A DNA stretch of 64,000 bases from Streptomyces scabiei 87.22. Lineage in GTDB: Bacteria > Actinomycetota > Actinomycetes > Streptomycetales > Streptomycetaceae. Shown in pieces: positions 42,301-50,791 of the stretch (the first letter of the stretch is position 1; each line of letters begins with the position of its first letter). The notes below the pieces were generated by a model. The model was given only the letters and a program-made list of their open reading frames with translations, had not been told where the DNA came from and did not search any database. The stretch lies in contig NC_013929.1 in the NCBI RefSeq assembly GCF_000091305.1, positions 2,790,001 through 2,854,000 of the forward strand. Direction: 5' to 3'. The position numbers were made by a program, and so were the translations under genes.

Positions 42301-44286
42301 CTGGCCGAGCGCGGCGCCGAGCCGGGGTGGGCGCAGGAGCTGGCCGGGGCCCGCCGCGCCATCCGTGTCCGTATCGCCGGCACCGACCACTGGGCGGCGG
42401 TCGAGGACGCGGGCCGGCTGCGGGACGCGCTCGGCACGGCCCTGCCGGTGGGTGTCCCGGAAGCCTTCACCGAGCCCGTCAAGGATCCCCTCGGCGACCT
42501 GCTCGCCCGGTTCGCCCGCACCCACGGCCCGTTCACCTCGGCCACGGCCGCCGCCCGCTTCGGCCTCGGCGTGGCCGTCACGGACGGGGCGCTCCATCGC
42601 CTGGCGGCGAACGGCCGTGTCGTCCAGGGTGAGTTCCATCCGGCGGGCATCGGCCAGGAGTGGTGCGACGCGGCCGTGCTGCGCCGCCTGCGCCGCCGCT
42701 CGCTGGCGGCCCTTCGGCACGAACTGGAGCCGGTGCCGCCCGCCGCGCTCGCCCAGTTCCTGCCCCAGTGGCAGCACGTGGGCGGCGGTCACGGACTGCG
42801 CGGCATCGACGGACTGGTGCGTGCGATCGAGCAACTGCAGGGGGCCTCCGTGCCCGCCTCCGCGTTGGAGAAGCTGGTCCTGCCGTCCCGGGTCGCAGGC
42901 TACGCCCCCGCGATGCTCGACGAGCTCACCGCGGCCGGCGAGGTCGTCTGGGCGGGCGCCGGCGCACTCCCCGGCAAGGACGGCTGGGTCTCGCTGTATC
43001 TGGCGGACGCGGCCCCGCTCCTCCTTCCACCGCCGCACCCCCTGGAGCAGACCGCACTGCATGAGTCGATCATGACCAGCCTCTCGGGCGGCTACGGCCT
43101 CTTCTTCCGCCAGATCGCCGACCAGATCCGCGCGACCACCCACCCCGACGTCACCGATCCCCAACTGGCCGATGCCGTATGGGATCTCGCCTGGTCCGGA
43201 CGGCTCACCAACGACACGCTCACCCCCATGCGCTCCCTCCTGGGCTCGGGCCGCACCGCGGGTTCCACCGCCCACCGTGCCAAGCGCACGATCCCGCGCG
43301 GCCGGTACGGATCCCTGACCGCCGCCGCCCGGCCCCAGTCCCGTACGGGCCCGCCCACGGTCGCCGGCCGCTGGTCCCTCCTGCCGACCCACGAACCCGA
43401 CGCCACCGTCCGCGCCCACGCCCGGGCCCGCACACTCCTCGACCGCCACGGCGTGGTGACCCGTGGCGCGGTGGGCGCCGAGGGTGTCGAGGGCGGTTTC
43501 TCCGCCGTGTACCGCGTCCTGTCCGTCTTCGAGGAGAGCGGCCAGGCCCGCCGCGGCTACGTCGTCGAGGGTCTGGGCGCCGCCCAGTTCGCGATGGACG
43601 GCGCCGTGGACCGCCTCCGCGCGGTGTCCAACGCCCGCGACCGCGGCGAGCCCCTGGGAAACCCCGCGCCGAACGGCTCGGCACCCGACGGCTCGGCACC
43701 CAACGGCCCGGCCGAGACCCCCGGCACACTCCCGGCCCACACCCCCTGGGACGACTTCCCCGACGTACCCGGCCTCCGCGCCCCCGGCCCGGACGAGCCG
43801 TACGCCGCTGCCGCCTTCCCCGCCCCGGCGGCCTTCGAGGCCGGCCCCCGCGCCCGCGCCGGCCGGGACCCGCACCGCACCCGCAGCGCACCCTCCCCCC
43901 GAGCCGTCGTCCTGGCCGCGGCCGACCCCGCGAACGCCTACGGCGCCGCCCTCCCCTGGCCCGATCCGCCCACGGAGGCCGGACACAAGCCGGGCCGCAA
44001 GGCGGGCTCCCTGGTCGTCCTGGTCGACGGCGAGCTGACCGTGTACATGGAGCGCGGCGGCAAGACACTCCTGGCCTGGCCCGCCGACCCGGACGCCAGG
44101 CCCCTGGACGACCCGCGCCTCCGCCCGGCCGCCGAAGCCCTGGCGGGAGCCGCCCGCGCGGGCTCCCTCGGCACGGTCACGGTGGAGCGCGTGAACGGCG
44201 CCTCCGCCCTCACCTCCCCCCACGGCCCCCTCCTGGAAGCGGCGGGCTTCATCGCGACCCCGCGCGGCCTGCGCATCCGAGCATGA
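39391..44286 (+). CDS. lhr: large ATP-dependent helicase Lhr
   Basis: A 1631-residue superfamily 2 helicase, the long Lhr form typical of Actinobacteria, moving 3' to 5' on single-stranded DNA and favouring DNA:RNA duplexes. RecA-like domain 1: Walker A APTGSGKTLAAFLAALD, DEVH in VILDEVHAVAGTKRG, SATV in IGLSATVRPVDEV. Domain 2: TIVFANSRRLAERL, TSSLELGIDMGAVDLV and QRVGRAGHQVG. Winged-helix and Lhr core domains follow to about residue 850. The C-terminal half (about 900-1631) is the Lhr-CTD with winged-helix-like parts and a Pro/Ala-rich region. The ATG at 39391 sits directly after a damage promoter. It is followed by a His-rich ORF and nei; in M. tuberculosis lhr also sits beside a nei gene. 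Confidence 0.95.
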   Translation: MVSSADRALDGFSPATRGWFTGAFSAPTAAQAGAWRAIGEGSDVLVVAPTGSGKTLAAFLAALDQLTSSPPPADPKKRCRVLYVSPLKALAVDVERNLRSPLTGIRQESVRLGLPEPEVKVGIRSGDTPPAERRALATRPPDILITTPESLFLMLTSATRDALTGVETVILDEVHAVAGTKRGAHLALTLERLDELLPRPARRIGLSATVRPVDEVARYLSPRRRVEIVQPPSGKEFDLSVVVPVKDLGELGGSPVADGNEGAERPSIWPHVEERIADLVQAHRSTIVFANSRRLAERLCNRLNEIAYERATGEPLDEHHGPAELMGGSGAAQGAPPVLARAHHGSVSKEQRALVEEDLKAGRLPAVVATSSLELGIDMGAVDLVVQVESPPSVASGLQRVGRAGHQVGAVSTGVVFPKYRGDLVQSAVVTERMRSGAIESMRIPGNPLDVLAQQVVAMTSMDTWQFDDLLATVRRAAPFAALPESAFTAVLDMLAGRYPSDAFAELRPRVVWDRVAGTITGRPGAQRLAVTSGGTIPDRGLFGVFLVGSDPKKGGGRVGELDEEMVYESRVGDVFTLGTSSWRIEDITRDRVLVSPAPGVPGRLPFWKGDQLGRPLELGRAVGAFLREVGALSEEDARLRLLAAGLDAWAADNVLSYLAEQREACGHVPDDRTIVVERFRDELGDWRVVVHSPFGAQVHAPWALALGAKLAERYGMDAQVMHADDGIVLRLPDADLMGLDLLDMEPMKTGTPLDTAADTEQAPLGAADVAFDKGEVDQIVTDQVGGSALFASRFRECAARALLLPRRNPGRRTPLWQQRQRAAQLLQVASEFGSFPIVLEAVRECLQDVFDVPGLSELMGDIESRKVRLVEVTTPEPSPFARSLLFGYVAQFLYEGDSPLAERRAAALSLDSRLLAELLGQAELRELLDAEVLAELERELQWRTDDRRAKDAEGVADLLRLLGPLTDAELAERGAEPGWAQELAGARRAIRVRIAGTDHWAAVEDAGRLRDALGTALPVGVPEAFTEPVKDPLGDLLARFARTHGPFTSATAAARFGLGVAVTDGALHRLAANGRVVQGEFHPAGIGQEWCDAAVLRRLRRRSLAALRHELEPVPPAALAQFLPQWQHVGGGHGLRGIDGLVRAIEQLQGASVPASALEKLVLPSRVAGYAPAMLDELTAAGEVVWAGAGALPGKDGWVSLYLADAAPLLLPPPHPLEQTALHESIMTSLSGGYGLFFRQIADQIRATTHPDVTDPQLADAVWDLAWSGRLTNDTLTPMRSLLGSGRTAGSTAHRAKRTIPRGRYGSLTAAARPQSRTGPPTVAGRWSLLPTHEPDATVRAHARARTLLDRHGVVTRGAVGAEGVEGGFSAVYRVLSVFEESGQARRGYVVEGLGAAQFAMDGAVDRLRAVSNARDRGEPLGNPAPNGSAPDGSAPNGPAETPGTLPAHTPWDDFPDVPGLRAPGPDEPYAAAAFPAPAAFEAGPRARAGRDPHRTRSAPSPRAVVLAAADPANAYGAALPWPDPPTEAGHKPGRKAGSLVVLVDGELTVYMERGGKTLLAWPADPDARPLDDPRLRPAAEALAGAARAGSLGTVTVERVNGASALTSPHGPLLEAAGFIATPRGLRIRA

Positions 44287-44495
44287 CCACCGAAGCCCAG
44301 GCCCAGGCCCACGCCCACGCCCACGCCCACGCCCACGCCCACGCCCACGCCCACGCCCACGCCCACGCCCACGCCCACGCCCACGCCCACAGCCACAGCC
44401 ACAGCCACAGCCACAGCCAGCTTCCCGCCCCCGGCCGCCCGACGCCTGCCCGCGCTCCCGAACCCGTGCCACCCTTGACCCATGCCCGAAGGTGA
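44283..44495 (+). CDS. His-rich repeat mini-ORF between lhr and nei
   Basis: A 70-codon frame whose ATG overlaps the lhr stop (ATGA) and whose stop lies 14 bases inside nei. It encodes a short head, 14 Ala-His and 4 Ser-His dipeptides, then a Pro-rich tail. The overlaps at both ends suggest translational coupling through the set, but the sequence is a simple hexanucleotide repeat and no relatives are known to me. If made, the peptide should bind Zn, Ni or Cu; the next gene encodes a zinc-finger enzyme. It may equally be non-functional expansion that only looks coding. Confidence 0.35.
   Translation: MTTEAQAQAHAHAHAHAHAHAHAHAHAHAHAHAHAHSHSHSHSHSQLPAPGRPTPARAPEPVPPLTHARR
44307..44390. repeat. 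perfect (GCCCAC)14 microsatellite
   Basis: Fourteen perfect hexanucleotide units, followed by four AGCCAC units to 44414. Any change of copy number preserves the reading frame, so this is a candidate slippage locus. Confidence 0.95.
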
Positions 44496-45336
44496 CACCG
44501 TCTGGCAAGCGGCGAGGCGACTGGACACCGCCCTCGCCGGCCAGATGCTGTCCCGCTCCGACCTTCGTGTGCCGAAGTACGCCACGGCCGACCTCACCGG
44601 CCGTACCGTCCTGGACGTCACCCCGCGCGGCAAGCACCTCCTCACCCGCGTCGAAGGCGGCCTGACGCTGCACTCGCATCTGCGGATGGACGGTTCCTGG
44701 AAGGTGTACGCCAGCGGTGAGCGCTGGCGCGGGGGCCCGACGCACCAGATCCGCGCCATCCTCGGCACCACCGAGCGCACGGCCGTCGGTTACCGCCTGC
44801 CCGTACTGGAGCTGATGCGCACCGCCGACGAACACCGTGCCGTCGGCCACCTCGGCCCCGACCTGCTCGGCCCGGACTGGGACCCCGAACTCGCTCTCGC
44901 CAACCTCCTCGGCGACCCGGGCCGGGCGCTCGGGGAGGCGCTCCTGGACCAGCGCAACCTCGCCGGTATCGGCAACGTGTACAAGAGCGAGCTGTGCTTC
45001 CTGCTCAGGGTCACCCCGTGGATCCCCGTGGGCGCCCTCCCGGCGGAGGTCGCCGCGCGGCTGCCCGACCTCGCCAAGAAGGTGCTCGAAGCCAACCGCG
45101 ACCGCCCGATCCGCAACACGACGGGCCACCGCCGCCATGACCTGTTCGTGTACGGCCGGGCCCCCCGCCCGTGTCTGCGCTGCCACACCCCCGTGCGCGC
45201 GGCCGACCAGGGGGACGGCTCCCGCGAACGCCCCACCTACTGGTGCCCGACCTGCCAGCCGGGCCCGGCCCCACTCCCGGGAGCCACGCGAACGCCCCGC
45301 TCGCATAGCCGAGTTCAGCGCCGCACGACTAATTGA
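44482..45336 (+). CDS. nei: Fpg/Nei-family DNA glycosylase
   Basis: Base-excision repair glycosylase/AP lyase of 284 residues. The catalytic Pro-Glu pair starts the mature protein (MPEGDTVWQAARRL). The H2TH domain lies around LLDQRNLAGIGNVYKSELCF, and a C-terminal zinc finger of the CxxC-CxxC type is visible in CLRCHTPV and YWCPTCQPG. The combination favours oxidised pyrimidines or hydantoins (Nei2-like). It follows lhr in the same direction, with the mini-ORF overlapping its start, so it is probably part of a damage-induced lhr operon. Confidence 0.92.
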   Translation: MPEGDTVWQAARRLDTALAGQMLSRSDLRVPKYATADLTGRTVLDVTPRGKHLLTRVEGGLTLHSHLRMDGSWKVYASGERWRGGPTHQIRAILGTTERTAVGYRLPVLELMRTADEHRAVGHLGPDLLGPDWDPELALANLLGDPGRALGEALLDQRNLAGIGNVYKSELCFLLRVTPWIPVGALPAEVAARLPDLAKKVLEANRDRPIRNTTGHRRHDLFVYGRAPRPCLRCHTPVRAADQGDGSRERPTYWCPTCQPGPAPLPGATRTPRSHSRVQRRTTN

Positions 45337-45368
45337 CGGACCGTTAGAAACGCTCGTACCGTCGAGTC

Positions 45369-46133
45369 ATGCCCCTCCCGGCGTACGACCTCAGCGGCCG
45401 CACCGCGTTCGTCACCGGCGCCGGCAGCGGTATCGGCCGCGCGACGGCGGTCCTGCTCGCCGAGGCGGGCGCGGCCGTGCACTGCGCGGACCTCGACGCG
45501 GCCGGCCTGCACGAGACGGCGACCCTCATCAAGGCCAGGAACGCCACCGCCCACACCCACCATGTCGACGTCACCGACCGCGCCCGGCTCACGCGGGCCG
45601 TAGCCGCCTGCGAGCGGCTCCACGTGATGGCGGCGATCGCCGGGATCATGCACAGCAGCCCGGTTCTGGAGACCCGGGACGAGGACCTGGAACGGGTGTG
45701 GAGCGTCAACTTCAAGGGTGTCCTGCACGCCTGCCAGGCGGCGGCCGCCCGGATGATCGCCGACGGGACCCGCGGCAGCATCGTCACCATGGCCTCGGGC
45801 GCGGTCGACACCGGCGGGCCGGGGCTGCTCTGCTACGGCGTGACCAAGGCGGCGGTGGTCCAGCTGACGAAGACCCTGGCCACCGAGGTCGGCACCCACG
45901 GCATCCGCGTCAACGCGGTGGCCCCGGGCTGGGTCCGTACGCCCATGACCGACCGCCACGACGGCGAGGCGCAGGCGCGCACGGAGTCCTTCATGGCGCG
46001 GCTGTCACCGCTGAGCCGGGTCGGCGAGCCCGAGGACATCGCGCACGCCGTGCTGCATCTCGCCTCCGACGCCTCGGCGTTCACGACGGGTCAGATTCTC
46101 CGCCCGAACGGCGGGGTGGCCATGCCCTGGTGA
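45369..46133 (+). CDS. short-chain dehydrogenase/reductase
   Basis: NAD(P)-dependent oxidoreductase of 254 residues in the classical SDR fold. The nucleotide motif is VTGAGSGIGRATAVLLAEAG, with CADLDAAG after beta-2 suggesting NAD preference. NAG-equivalent IAGIMHSS, the Ser in VTMASGAVDTGG, and Tyr-Lys in CYGVTKAAVVQL complete the active site. It lies 32 bp after nei on the same strand and may be cotranscribed. Its end overlaps the 3' end of a convergent small gene by 53 bp. Substrate unknown. Confidence 0.93.
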   Translation: MPLPAYDLSGRTAFVTGAGSGIGRATAVLLAEAGAAVHCADLDAAGLHETATLIKARNATAHTHHVDVTDRARLTRAVAACERLHVMAAIAGIMHSSPVLETRDEDLERVWSVNFKGVLHACQAAAARMIADGTRGSIVTMASGAVDTGGPGLLCYGVTKAAVVQLTKTLATEVGTHGIRVNAVAPGWVRTPMTDRHDGEAQARTESFMARLSPLSRVGEPEDIAHAVLHLASDASAFTTGQILRPNGGVAMPW

Positions 46134-46374
46134 TCGCGGCCCCCACCGCGTCCTCCAGAACCGGACCACCCCTCGCGCCCCCTGACGCGCCCCCCGGCCG
46201 TCCCGGTGCCCGTCCCTTCGGTACGCAGTGCACAGGCAGGAGGCTCAGCCCCCACCCCCCGGCCGCGACGGCCCCCTCCACCGCGCCGGCGTCCGGCACC
46301 AGCGCGAGCCGCAGCACACCCCACCACCACAGCGCACCGAGCCCCAGAGCCGCCCCCCAGCGAACTATCCGCAT
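46081..46374 (-). CDS. small membrane protein of unknown function
   Basis: A 97-residue protein with a clear hydrophobic stretch near the N terminus (WGAALGLGALWWWGVLRLALV) and a second one around AVAAGGWGLSLLPVHCV, then a Gly/Pro-rich tail. The ATG at 46374 is preferred over one 15 bases upstream. Its 3' end runs 53 bp into the convergent SDR gene, so the tail may be inaccurate or the real protein may end earlier. Similar small proteins occur in Streptomyces, but I know no function. Confidence 0.55.
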   Translation of the reverse strand: MRIVRWGAALGLGALWWWGVLRLALVPDAGAVEGAVAAGGWGLSLLPVHCVPKGRAPGRPGGASGGARGGPVLEDAVGAAITRAWPPRRSGGESDPS

Positions 46375-46631
46375 GGCCGCCACCTCCAAGGCCTCCGGGC
46401 CCCCGACACGACGCTAGAGGGCCCTCGTCGCGGCCGGAGAGGGCGCACCACCGGCACAGGGACGCACGCCCCTCTCACGCGAACCGCGCACCCGGCGCAC
46501 ACGAGCGCCCCGGGGCCATGCACCGCCGTCCGCACGCCCCCGCCGCGCCCACCGGCGCCGGGGCGCACGGCCCACCGGACCGGAGGCGCGCGGAAGAACG
46601 GCACGGGTCCGCGCCGTGGGGCGACGTCGCG

Positions 46632-47102
46632 CTAACCGTTCTCCGCCTGGAACATCCAGTGGTGCTTCTCAAGATCGGCCGTGATCTGGATGAAGATGTC
46701 CTGGCTCACGGGATCCGCCTCCGCGGTGCTCTCCACCCGCGTCCGCATGCGGGTGATCACCGCGCCGAGCGCCTCCACCAGGGTGCCCACCGCGTCCGCG
46801 TCCTTGACCCAGCCGTCCGGGACCGTGCCGATGCCGCTGCTCCCGGCCACCGTCCCGGCCCGCCCGTCCGGCGGGACACCCAGGGTGGAGGCCCGTTCGG
46901 CGACCGTGTCGGAGTGCAGCCGTGCGGTGTCCACGACCTCGTCGAGCTGGAGATGGACCGAGCGGAAGCGCGGCCCGACCACGTTCCAGTGGATCTGCTT
47001 GGCCACCAGGGAGAGGTCGACGAGATCGACGAGGGCGCCCTGCAGCGCCTCGGAGACGGTCCTGAGGTCGGCCTCGGACAGCGGGCTCTTCACCACGTAC
47101 AT
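46632..47102 (-). CDS. Dps-family DNA-binding ferritin
   Basis: A 156-residue miniferritin forming 12-subunit shells that store iron and condense DNA. The ferroxidase site is visible in AKQIHWNVVGPRFRSVHLQLD and EVVDTARLH, and the C-terminal helix ends TADLEKHHWMFQAE. The short N terminus (MYVVKSPLSEADLRT) has no Lys-rich DNA-binding tail. It corresponds by position to the third Dps of S. coelicolor (DpsC). Monocistronic, 242 bp from the nearest upstream-strand neighbour's start. Confidence 0.92.
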   Translation of the reverse strand: MYVVKSPLSEADLRTVSEALQGALVDLVDLSLVAKQIHWNVVGPRFRSVHLQLDEVVDTARLHSDTVAERASTLGVPPDGRAGTVAGSSGIGTVPDGWVKDADAVGTLVEALGAVITRMRTRVESTAEADPVSQDIFIQITADLEKHHWMFQAENG

Positions 47103-47415
47103 CAGCGCAGCTCCGGATTCTTGAGACGACCGTACGACCCCGTGCGCCCGCACATGTGTACGCGTCGCGCGCAGGTCCCCGTTCCGCCTCTCCACCATGA
47201 CCGCACACCACCACCCCGGCAAACGGGACGCCACCGGCCCCCGATCCGGGCCCCGGCCCCGCTCCCTGCCTCGGCCTCGATCCCGCGGCAGGGGTGACGC
47301 GAAAGCCCCGGCCGGCGCCCCCAGGTCTCCCTGGAGGCCCCGACCGGGGCTCCACTGCGCTTCTTTCACTGCTTCACCGGCACGCGCCTCACAGCACGCA
47401 CACCTTCGCGGCAGG
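47103..47415. other. dps promoter region and clgR terminator
   Basis: This gap holds the dps promoter (minus strand), whose elements I cannot define, and the clgR terminator at 47304-47351. The open frames that cross it are Arg/Pro-rich and have no family similarity. No RNA gene is apparent. Confidence 0.5.
47304..47351 (-). terminator. clgR terminator
   Basis: Bases 47304-47325 and 47330-47351 form a 22-bp stem with three imperfect positions and a TCTC loop, 65 bp beyond the clgR stop. A very stable factor-independent terminator. Confidence 0.8.
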
Positions 47416-47793
47416 TCAGGCCGCGACGACGTCCACCGCTTCGGCGGGTGCCTTGATCGTGACCCGCTCCGGCGGCACACCGGCCACCGAGACGGAGTTG
47501 AGCATCGGTCGACGCACTGGTGCTGGCACCGGCTCGGTGGCCGCTGCGGACTGGGCCAGCTCGGCAAGGGCGAGCTCGTCACTCACTTCCCGCATGAGCT
47601 CGGACATCCGTACGTCCAACGCGTCGCAAATGGCGGAGAGCAGCTCGGAGGACGCCTCCTTCTGCCCCCGCTCCACCTCGGAGAGATAGCCGAGTGAGAC
47701 TCGGGCGGACGAGGAGACTTCGCGCAGAGTACGGCCCTGGCGCTGGCGCTGCCGACGCAGCACGTCACCCAGCAGGCGACGGAGCAGAATCAT
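47416..47793 (-). CDS. clgR: ClgR-type transcriptional activator of Clp proteolysis
   Basis: A 125-residue XRE-type regulator activating clp and lon protease genes. The helix-turn-helix spans about residues 20-60: [26 protein letters not shown], written here in two parts as [16 protein letters not shown] and [12 protein letters not shown]. The C terminus is AEAVDVVAA; the paired Ala end is the ClpP degron by which ClgR is turned over. The ATG at 47793 has GAGGGAG upstream. It follows cinA by 109 bp on the same strand. Confidence 0.93.
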   Translation of the reverse strand: MILLRRLLGDVLRRQRQRQGRTLREVSSSARVSLGYLSEVERGQKEASSELLSAICDALDVRMSELMREVSDELALAELAQSAAATEPVPAPVRRPMLNSVSVAGVPPERVTIKAPAEAVDVVAA

Positions 47794-47902
47794 CGGTGGC
47801 TCCCTCCTCGGACCGCGTAGCCGCATCCTTCACGCCCCACCGTACCGCCTTGCGCTGCGGCCGTGCGGGGAGCGCTGTTGTGTTCACTCAGGGCTGCAAA
47901 CA

Positions 47903-48448
47903 TCAGGTCCCCCCGTTCTGTTCCGTATCCTGTGCCCGCTCATTTCCGGTCTGTTCGCCCGCAAGCTCCTCGAGAAGCAGTGCGAGTACGCTCCGTACAC
48001 TCTCCATACGGATTTCCGCCCGGCCGCCGTTCAACCGCAACGACGACACTTTCCCGCCACGTGATACGCCGGAATCGGAGGCGGACGGCCCGGTGACGGC
48101 CACGTAGACGGTGCCGACGGCTTGGCCGTCCTGCGGTTCGGGACCCGCCACTCCGGTGGTCGAAATTCCCCAGTCGGCGCCGAGCGCCTTACGGACACCC
48201 TCGGCCATCTGGGCCGCGACCTGCGGATCCACCGCCCCCCGCTGCTCCAGGAGGGTGGCGTCGACATCGAGCAACTGGTGCTTGAGCTGCGTGGCGTATG
48301 CGGTGACGGAGCCACGGAACGCCTGGGAGGAGCCGGGGGCCGCGGTGAGCGCGGCCGCGACCAGACCACCGGTCAGCGACTCGGCGACGGCGAGCGTCTC
48401 ACCCCTCACCGTCAGTAGTCGCAGCACTTCGGCGGCCGTGGACGTCAA
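47903..48448 (-). CDS. CinA-family nicotinamide-nucleotide amidohydrolase
   Basis: A 181-residue protein corresponding to the CinA C-terminal (PncC) domain only, which deamidates NMN. Typical motifs: TLAVAESLTGGLVAAALTAAPG, cut here as AVAESLTGGLVAAAL, then FRGSVTAYATQLKHQLL and ISTTGVAGPEPQDGQAVGTV. The start is a TTG at 48448 that overlaps the pgsA stop (TTGA), with AGGGAG upstream; the frame extends further but only antisense to nothing conserved. Third gene of the rimO-pgsA-cinA run. Confidence 0.9.
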   Translation of the reverse strand: MTSTAAEVLRLLTVRGETLAVAESLTGGLVAAALTAAPGSSQAFRGSVTAYATQLKHQLLDVDATLLEQRGAVDPQVAAQMAEGVRKALGADWGISTTGVAGPEPQDGQAVGTVYVAVTGPSASDSGVSRGGKVSSLRLNGGRAEIRMESVRSVLALLLEELAGEQTGNERAQDTEQNGGT

Positions 48449-49191
48449 TGTTCCGCTCCCTCCGCCGAGGCTCGGCGTTCGGCGGTTCCCTGTCGGCGCA
48501 GCACAATGGCCTGTCTCACATAGTCGATTCCGGTGACCACTGTCAGAATGACGGCCGCGGCCATCACCCACCACCGCAGAGTGGCCAGCGGACCCTCCAG
48601 TACCAGGACGTACATCCCGACGGCGATGCCCTGGGTCAGGGTCTTCAGCTTGCCGCCGCGGCTCGCCGGGATGACTCCGTACCGGATGACGACGAAGCGC
48701 AGCAGTGTGATCCCGAGTTCGCGGCCGAGGATGACGCCGGTCACCCACCACGGCAGGTCACCGAGGTAGGACAGACAGATCAGCGCGGCCCCCATGATCG
48801 CCTTGTCGGCGATGGGGTCGGCGATCTTGCCGAAGTCGGTGACGAGGTCGTAGGTCCGGGCCAGATGGCCGTCGAAGACGTCGGTGATCATGGCGACGGC
48901 GAAGGCGGCCCACGCCCAGGCCCGCCAGACCGGGTCGTATCCGCCGTCCATGAGCATCAGCACGACGAAGCCCGGCACGAGGACCAGGCGGACCATGGTC
49001 AGGATGTTCGCGATGTTCCAGAGGCTGGCCTGGTTGACGGCGGCGGCTCCCAGCTTCCCGCCACGCACGGCCCGCGCCTCCCCGGCATCACTGGAGGCGG
49101 CGGCGCCCGGGGCGCCGGGAACGCCCGGGGCGCTCGTCGTGCCCTTGGCGCCGGAGGTGCCGCCCGCCGCGGATGCCGGGACTCCCGTCAT
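48445..49191 (-). CDS. pgsA: CDP-diacylglycerol-glycerol-3-phosphate phosphatidyltransferase
   Basis: Membrane enzyme making phosphatidylglycerol phosphate, 248 residues. The CDP-alcohol phosphotransferase motif D-x2-DG-x2-AR-x8-G-x3-D-x3-D is complete in [17 protein letters not shown] followed by [10 protein letters not shown]. Four or more TM segments follow [20 protein letters not shown]. The ~45-residue Ala/Gly-rich N terminus is atypical. It overlaps rimO upstream (ATGA) and cinA downstream (TTGA), indicating a coupled operon. Confidence 0.94.
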   Translation of the reverse strand: MTGVPASAAGGTSGAKGTTSAPGVPGAPGAAASSDAGEARAVRGGKLGAAAVNQASLWNIANILTMVRLVLVPGFVVLMLMDGGYDPVWRAWAWAAFAVAMITDVFDGHLARTYDLVTDFGKIADPIADKAIMGAALICLSYLGDLPWWVTGVILGRELGITLLRFVVIRYGVIPASRGGKLKTLTQGIAVGMYVLVLEGPLATLRWWVMAAAVILTVVTGIDYVRQAIVLRRQGTAERRASAEGAEH

Positions 49192-50669
49192 CTGGCCGCC
49201 TCCTCAGTACACGCGTGGGAGCCGTGCGAGCCCGGAAGCACCTCGGCCACCAGATCGACGCCTTCCGTGCCGACCACCTTCGCCTCGACCATAAGGCCGA
49301 CGCTCAGTTCCTCGCCGCTCGTGAAGAGCACCTGACCGTCGGTCTCGGGTGCCTGGTGGGCGGCCCGGCCGTACGCGCCCTCCTCGCCGTCGACGGACTC
49401 GACCAGCACGCGCACGGTCTGTCCGACGCGCTCCTCGGCACGCTGCGAGACCAGTTCCTCGGCCAGCCGCGAGACCCGTGCGAGCCGCTCGGCCACGACG
49501 TCCTCGGGCAGCTTGTTCTCGTACGTCGCCGCTTCCGTGCCGTCCTCGTCGGAGTAGCCGAAGACACCGATCGCGTCCAGTCTCGCGCCGTTCAGGAAGC
49601 GCTCCAGCTCGGCGAGGTCGTCCTCGCTCTCGCCGGGGAAGCCGACGATGAAGTTGGACCGCACGCCGGCTTCGGGTGCCTTGCCGCGGATGGTGTCGAG
49701 CAGTTCCAGGAAGCGGTCGGTGTCGCCGAAGCGGCGCATGGAGCGCAGCACGGCCGGGGCGGAGTGCTGGAAGGAGAGGTCGAAGTAGGGCACGACCTTG
49801 GGTGTGGAGGTGAGCACGTCGATGAGGCCGGGCCGCATCTCGGCGGGCTGGAGGTAGCTGACGCGCACCCGCTCGATGCCGTCGACCTCGGCCAGCTCGG
49901 GCAGCAGGGACTCCAGCAGCCGGATGTCGCCCAGGTCCTTGCCGTACGAGGTGTTGTTCTCGGAGACCAGCATGACCTCCTTGACGCCCTGCTCGGCCAG
50001 CCAGCGGGTCTCGTTCAGGACGTCGGAGGGGCGGCGGGAGATGAAGGAGCCGCGGAAGGAGGGGATGGCGCAGAAGGAGCAGCGGCGGTCGCAGCCGGAG
50101 GCGAGCTTCACGGAGGCCACGGGCGAGCCGTCCAGGCGGCGGCGCAGCGGCGAACGCGGCCCGGAAGCCGGAGCGAGCCCTTCCGGAAGATCGACCGGGG
50201 CGTGGCCCGGGAGCGCGACCTCGGCCGCCGACTCCTGGCGCTGGGCCGGGCTGATCGGCAACAGCTTGCGGCGGTCCCGCGGGGTGTGCGAGGCGTGGAT
50301 GCCGCCGTTCAGGATGGTCTGGAGGCGGTCGGAGATGTCCGCGTAGTCGTCGAAGCCGAGCACGCCGTCGGCCTCGGGCAGCGCCTCGGCCAGCTCCTTG
50401 CCGTACCGCTCGGCCATGCAGCCGACCGCCACGACGGCCTGGGTTCTGCCGTGGCCCTTGAGGTCGTTGGCCTCCAGGAGCGCGTCGACGGAGTCCTTCT
50501 TGGCGGCTTCGACGAAGCCACAGGTGTTGACGACGGCGACGTCCGCTTCCTCGGCGTCCTCGACGAGCTCCCAGCCGTCCGCCTCCAAGCGGCCTGCGAG
50601 CTCCTCCGAGTCCACCTCGTTACGGGCGCAGCCAAGAGTGACGAGTGCGACGGTACGGCGTTCAGGCAT
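49188..50669 (-). CDS. rimO: ribosomal protein S12 methylthiotransferase RimO
   Basis: Radical-SAM methylthiotransferase of 493 residues that modifies an aspartate of ribosomal protein S12. N-terminal cysteines lie in [32 protein letters not shown] and [18 protein letters not shown]; the radical-SAM motif is CDRRCSFC in [19 protein letters not shown]-terminal TRAM domain follows. The CARN form distinguishes RimO from MiaB, which is also in the window. Its stop overlaps the pgsA start. The ATG at 50669 is chosen as the family start. Confidence 0.95.
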   Translation of the reverse strand: MPERRTVALVTLGCARNEVDSEELAGRLEADGWELVEDAEEADVAVVNTCGFVEAAKKDSVDALLEANDLKGHGRTQAVVAVGCMAERYGKELAEALPEADGVLGFDDYADISDRLQTILNGGIHASHTPRDRRKLLPISPAQRQESAAEVALPGHAPVDLPEGLAPASGPRSPLRRRLDGSPVASVKLASGCDRRCSFCAIPSFRGSFISRRPSDVLNETRWLAEQGVKEVMLVSENNTSYGKDLGDIRLLESLLPELAEVDGIERVRVSYLQPAEMRPGLIDVLTSTPKVVPYFDLSFQHSAPAVLRSMRRFGDTDRFLELLDTIRGKAPEAGVRSNFIVGFPGESEDDLAELERFLNGARLDAIGVFGYSDEDGTEAATYENKLPEDVVAERLARVSRLAEELVSQRAEERVGQTVRVLVESVDGEEGAYGRAAHQAPETDGQVLFTSGEELSVGLMVEAKVVGTEGVDLVAEVLPGSHGSHACTEEAAR

Positions 50670-50791
50670 GGGCTCAAGACTACTTCGTCCCAGTGACGGC
50701 CCACGTCGACGGGGTTGGCCGATCTTGGCCAACCCCGTCCCTCACGTTCTTCGCAGCGTCCGGAGGTGCGTGGCCCGGACCCGGCGGGCGC

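Noticed and set aside
40558-45306. 1582-codon open frame antisense to lhr and nei
   Set aside because: Long antisense frames are common in high-GC Streptomyces DNA because stop codons are rare. The translation is low-complexity, shows no domain, and the plus strand carries well-conserved genes.
47794-47902. ClgR operator upstream of clgR
   Set aside because: I looked for a GTTCGC-N5-GCG-like box and found only poor matches, so autoregulation is not claimed.
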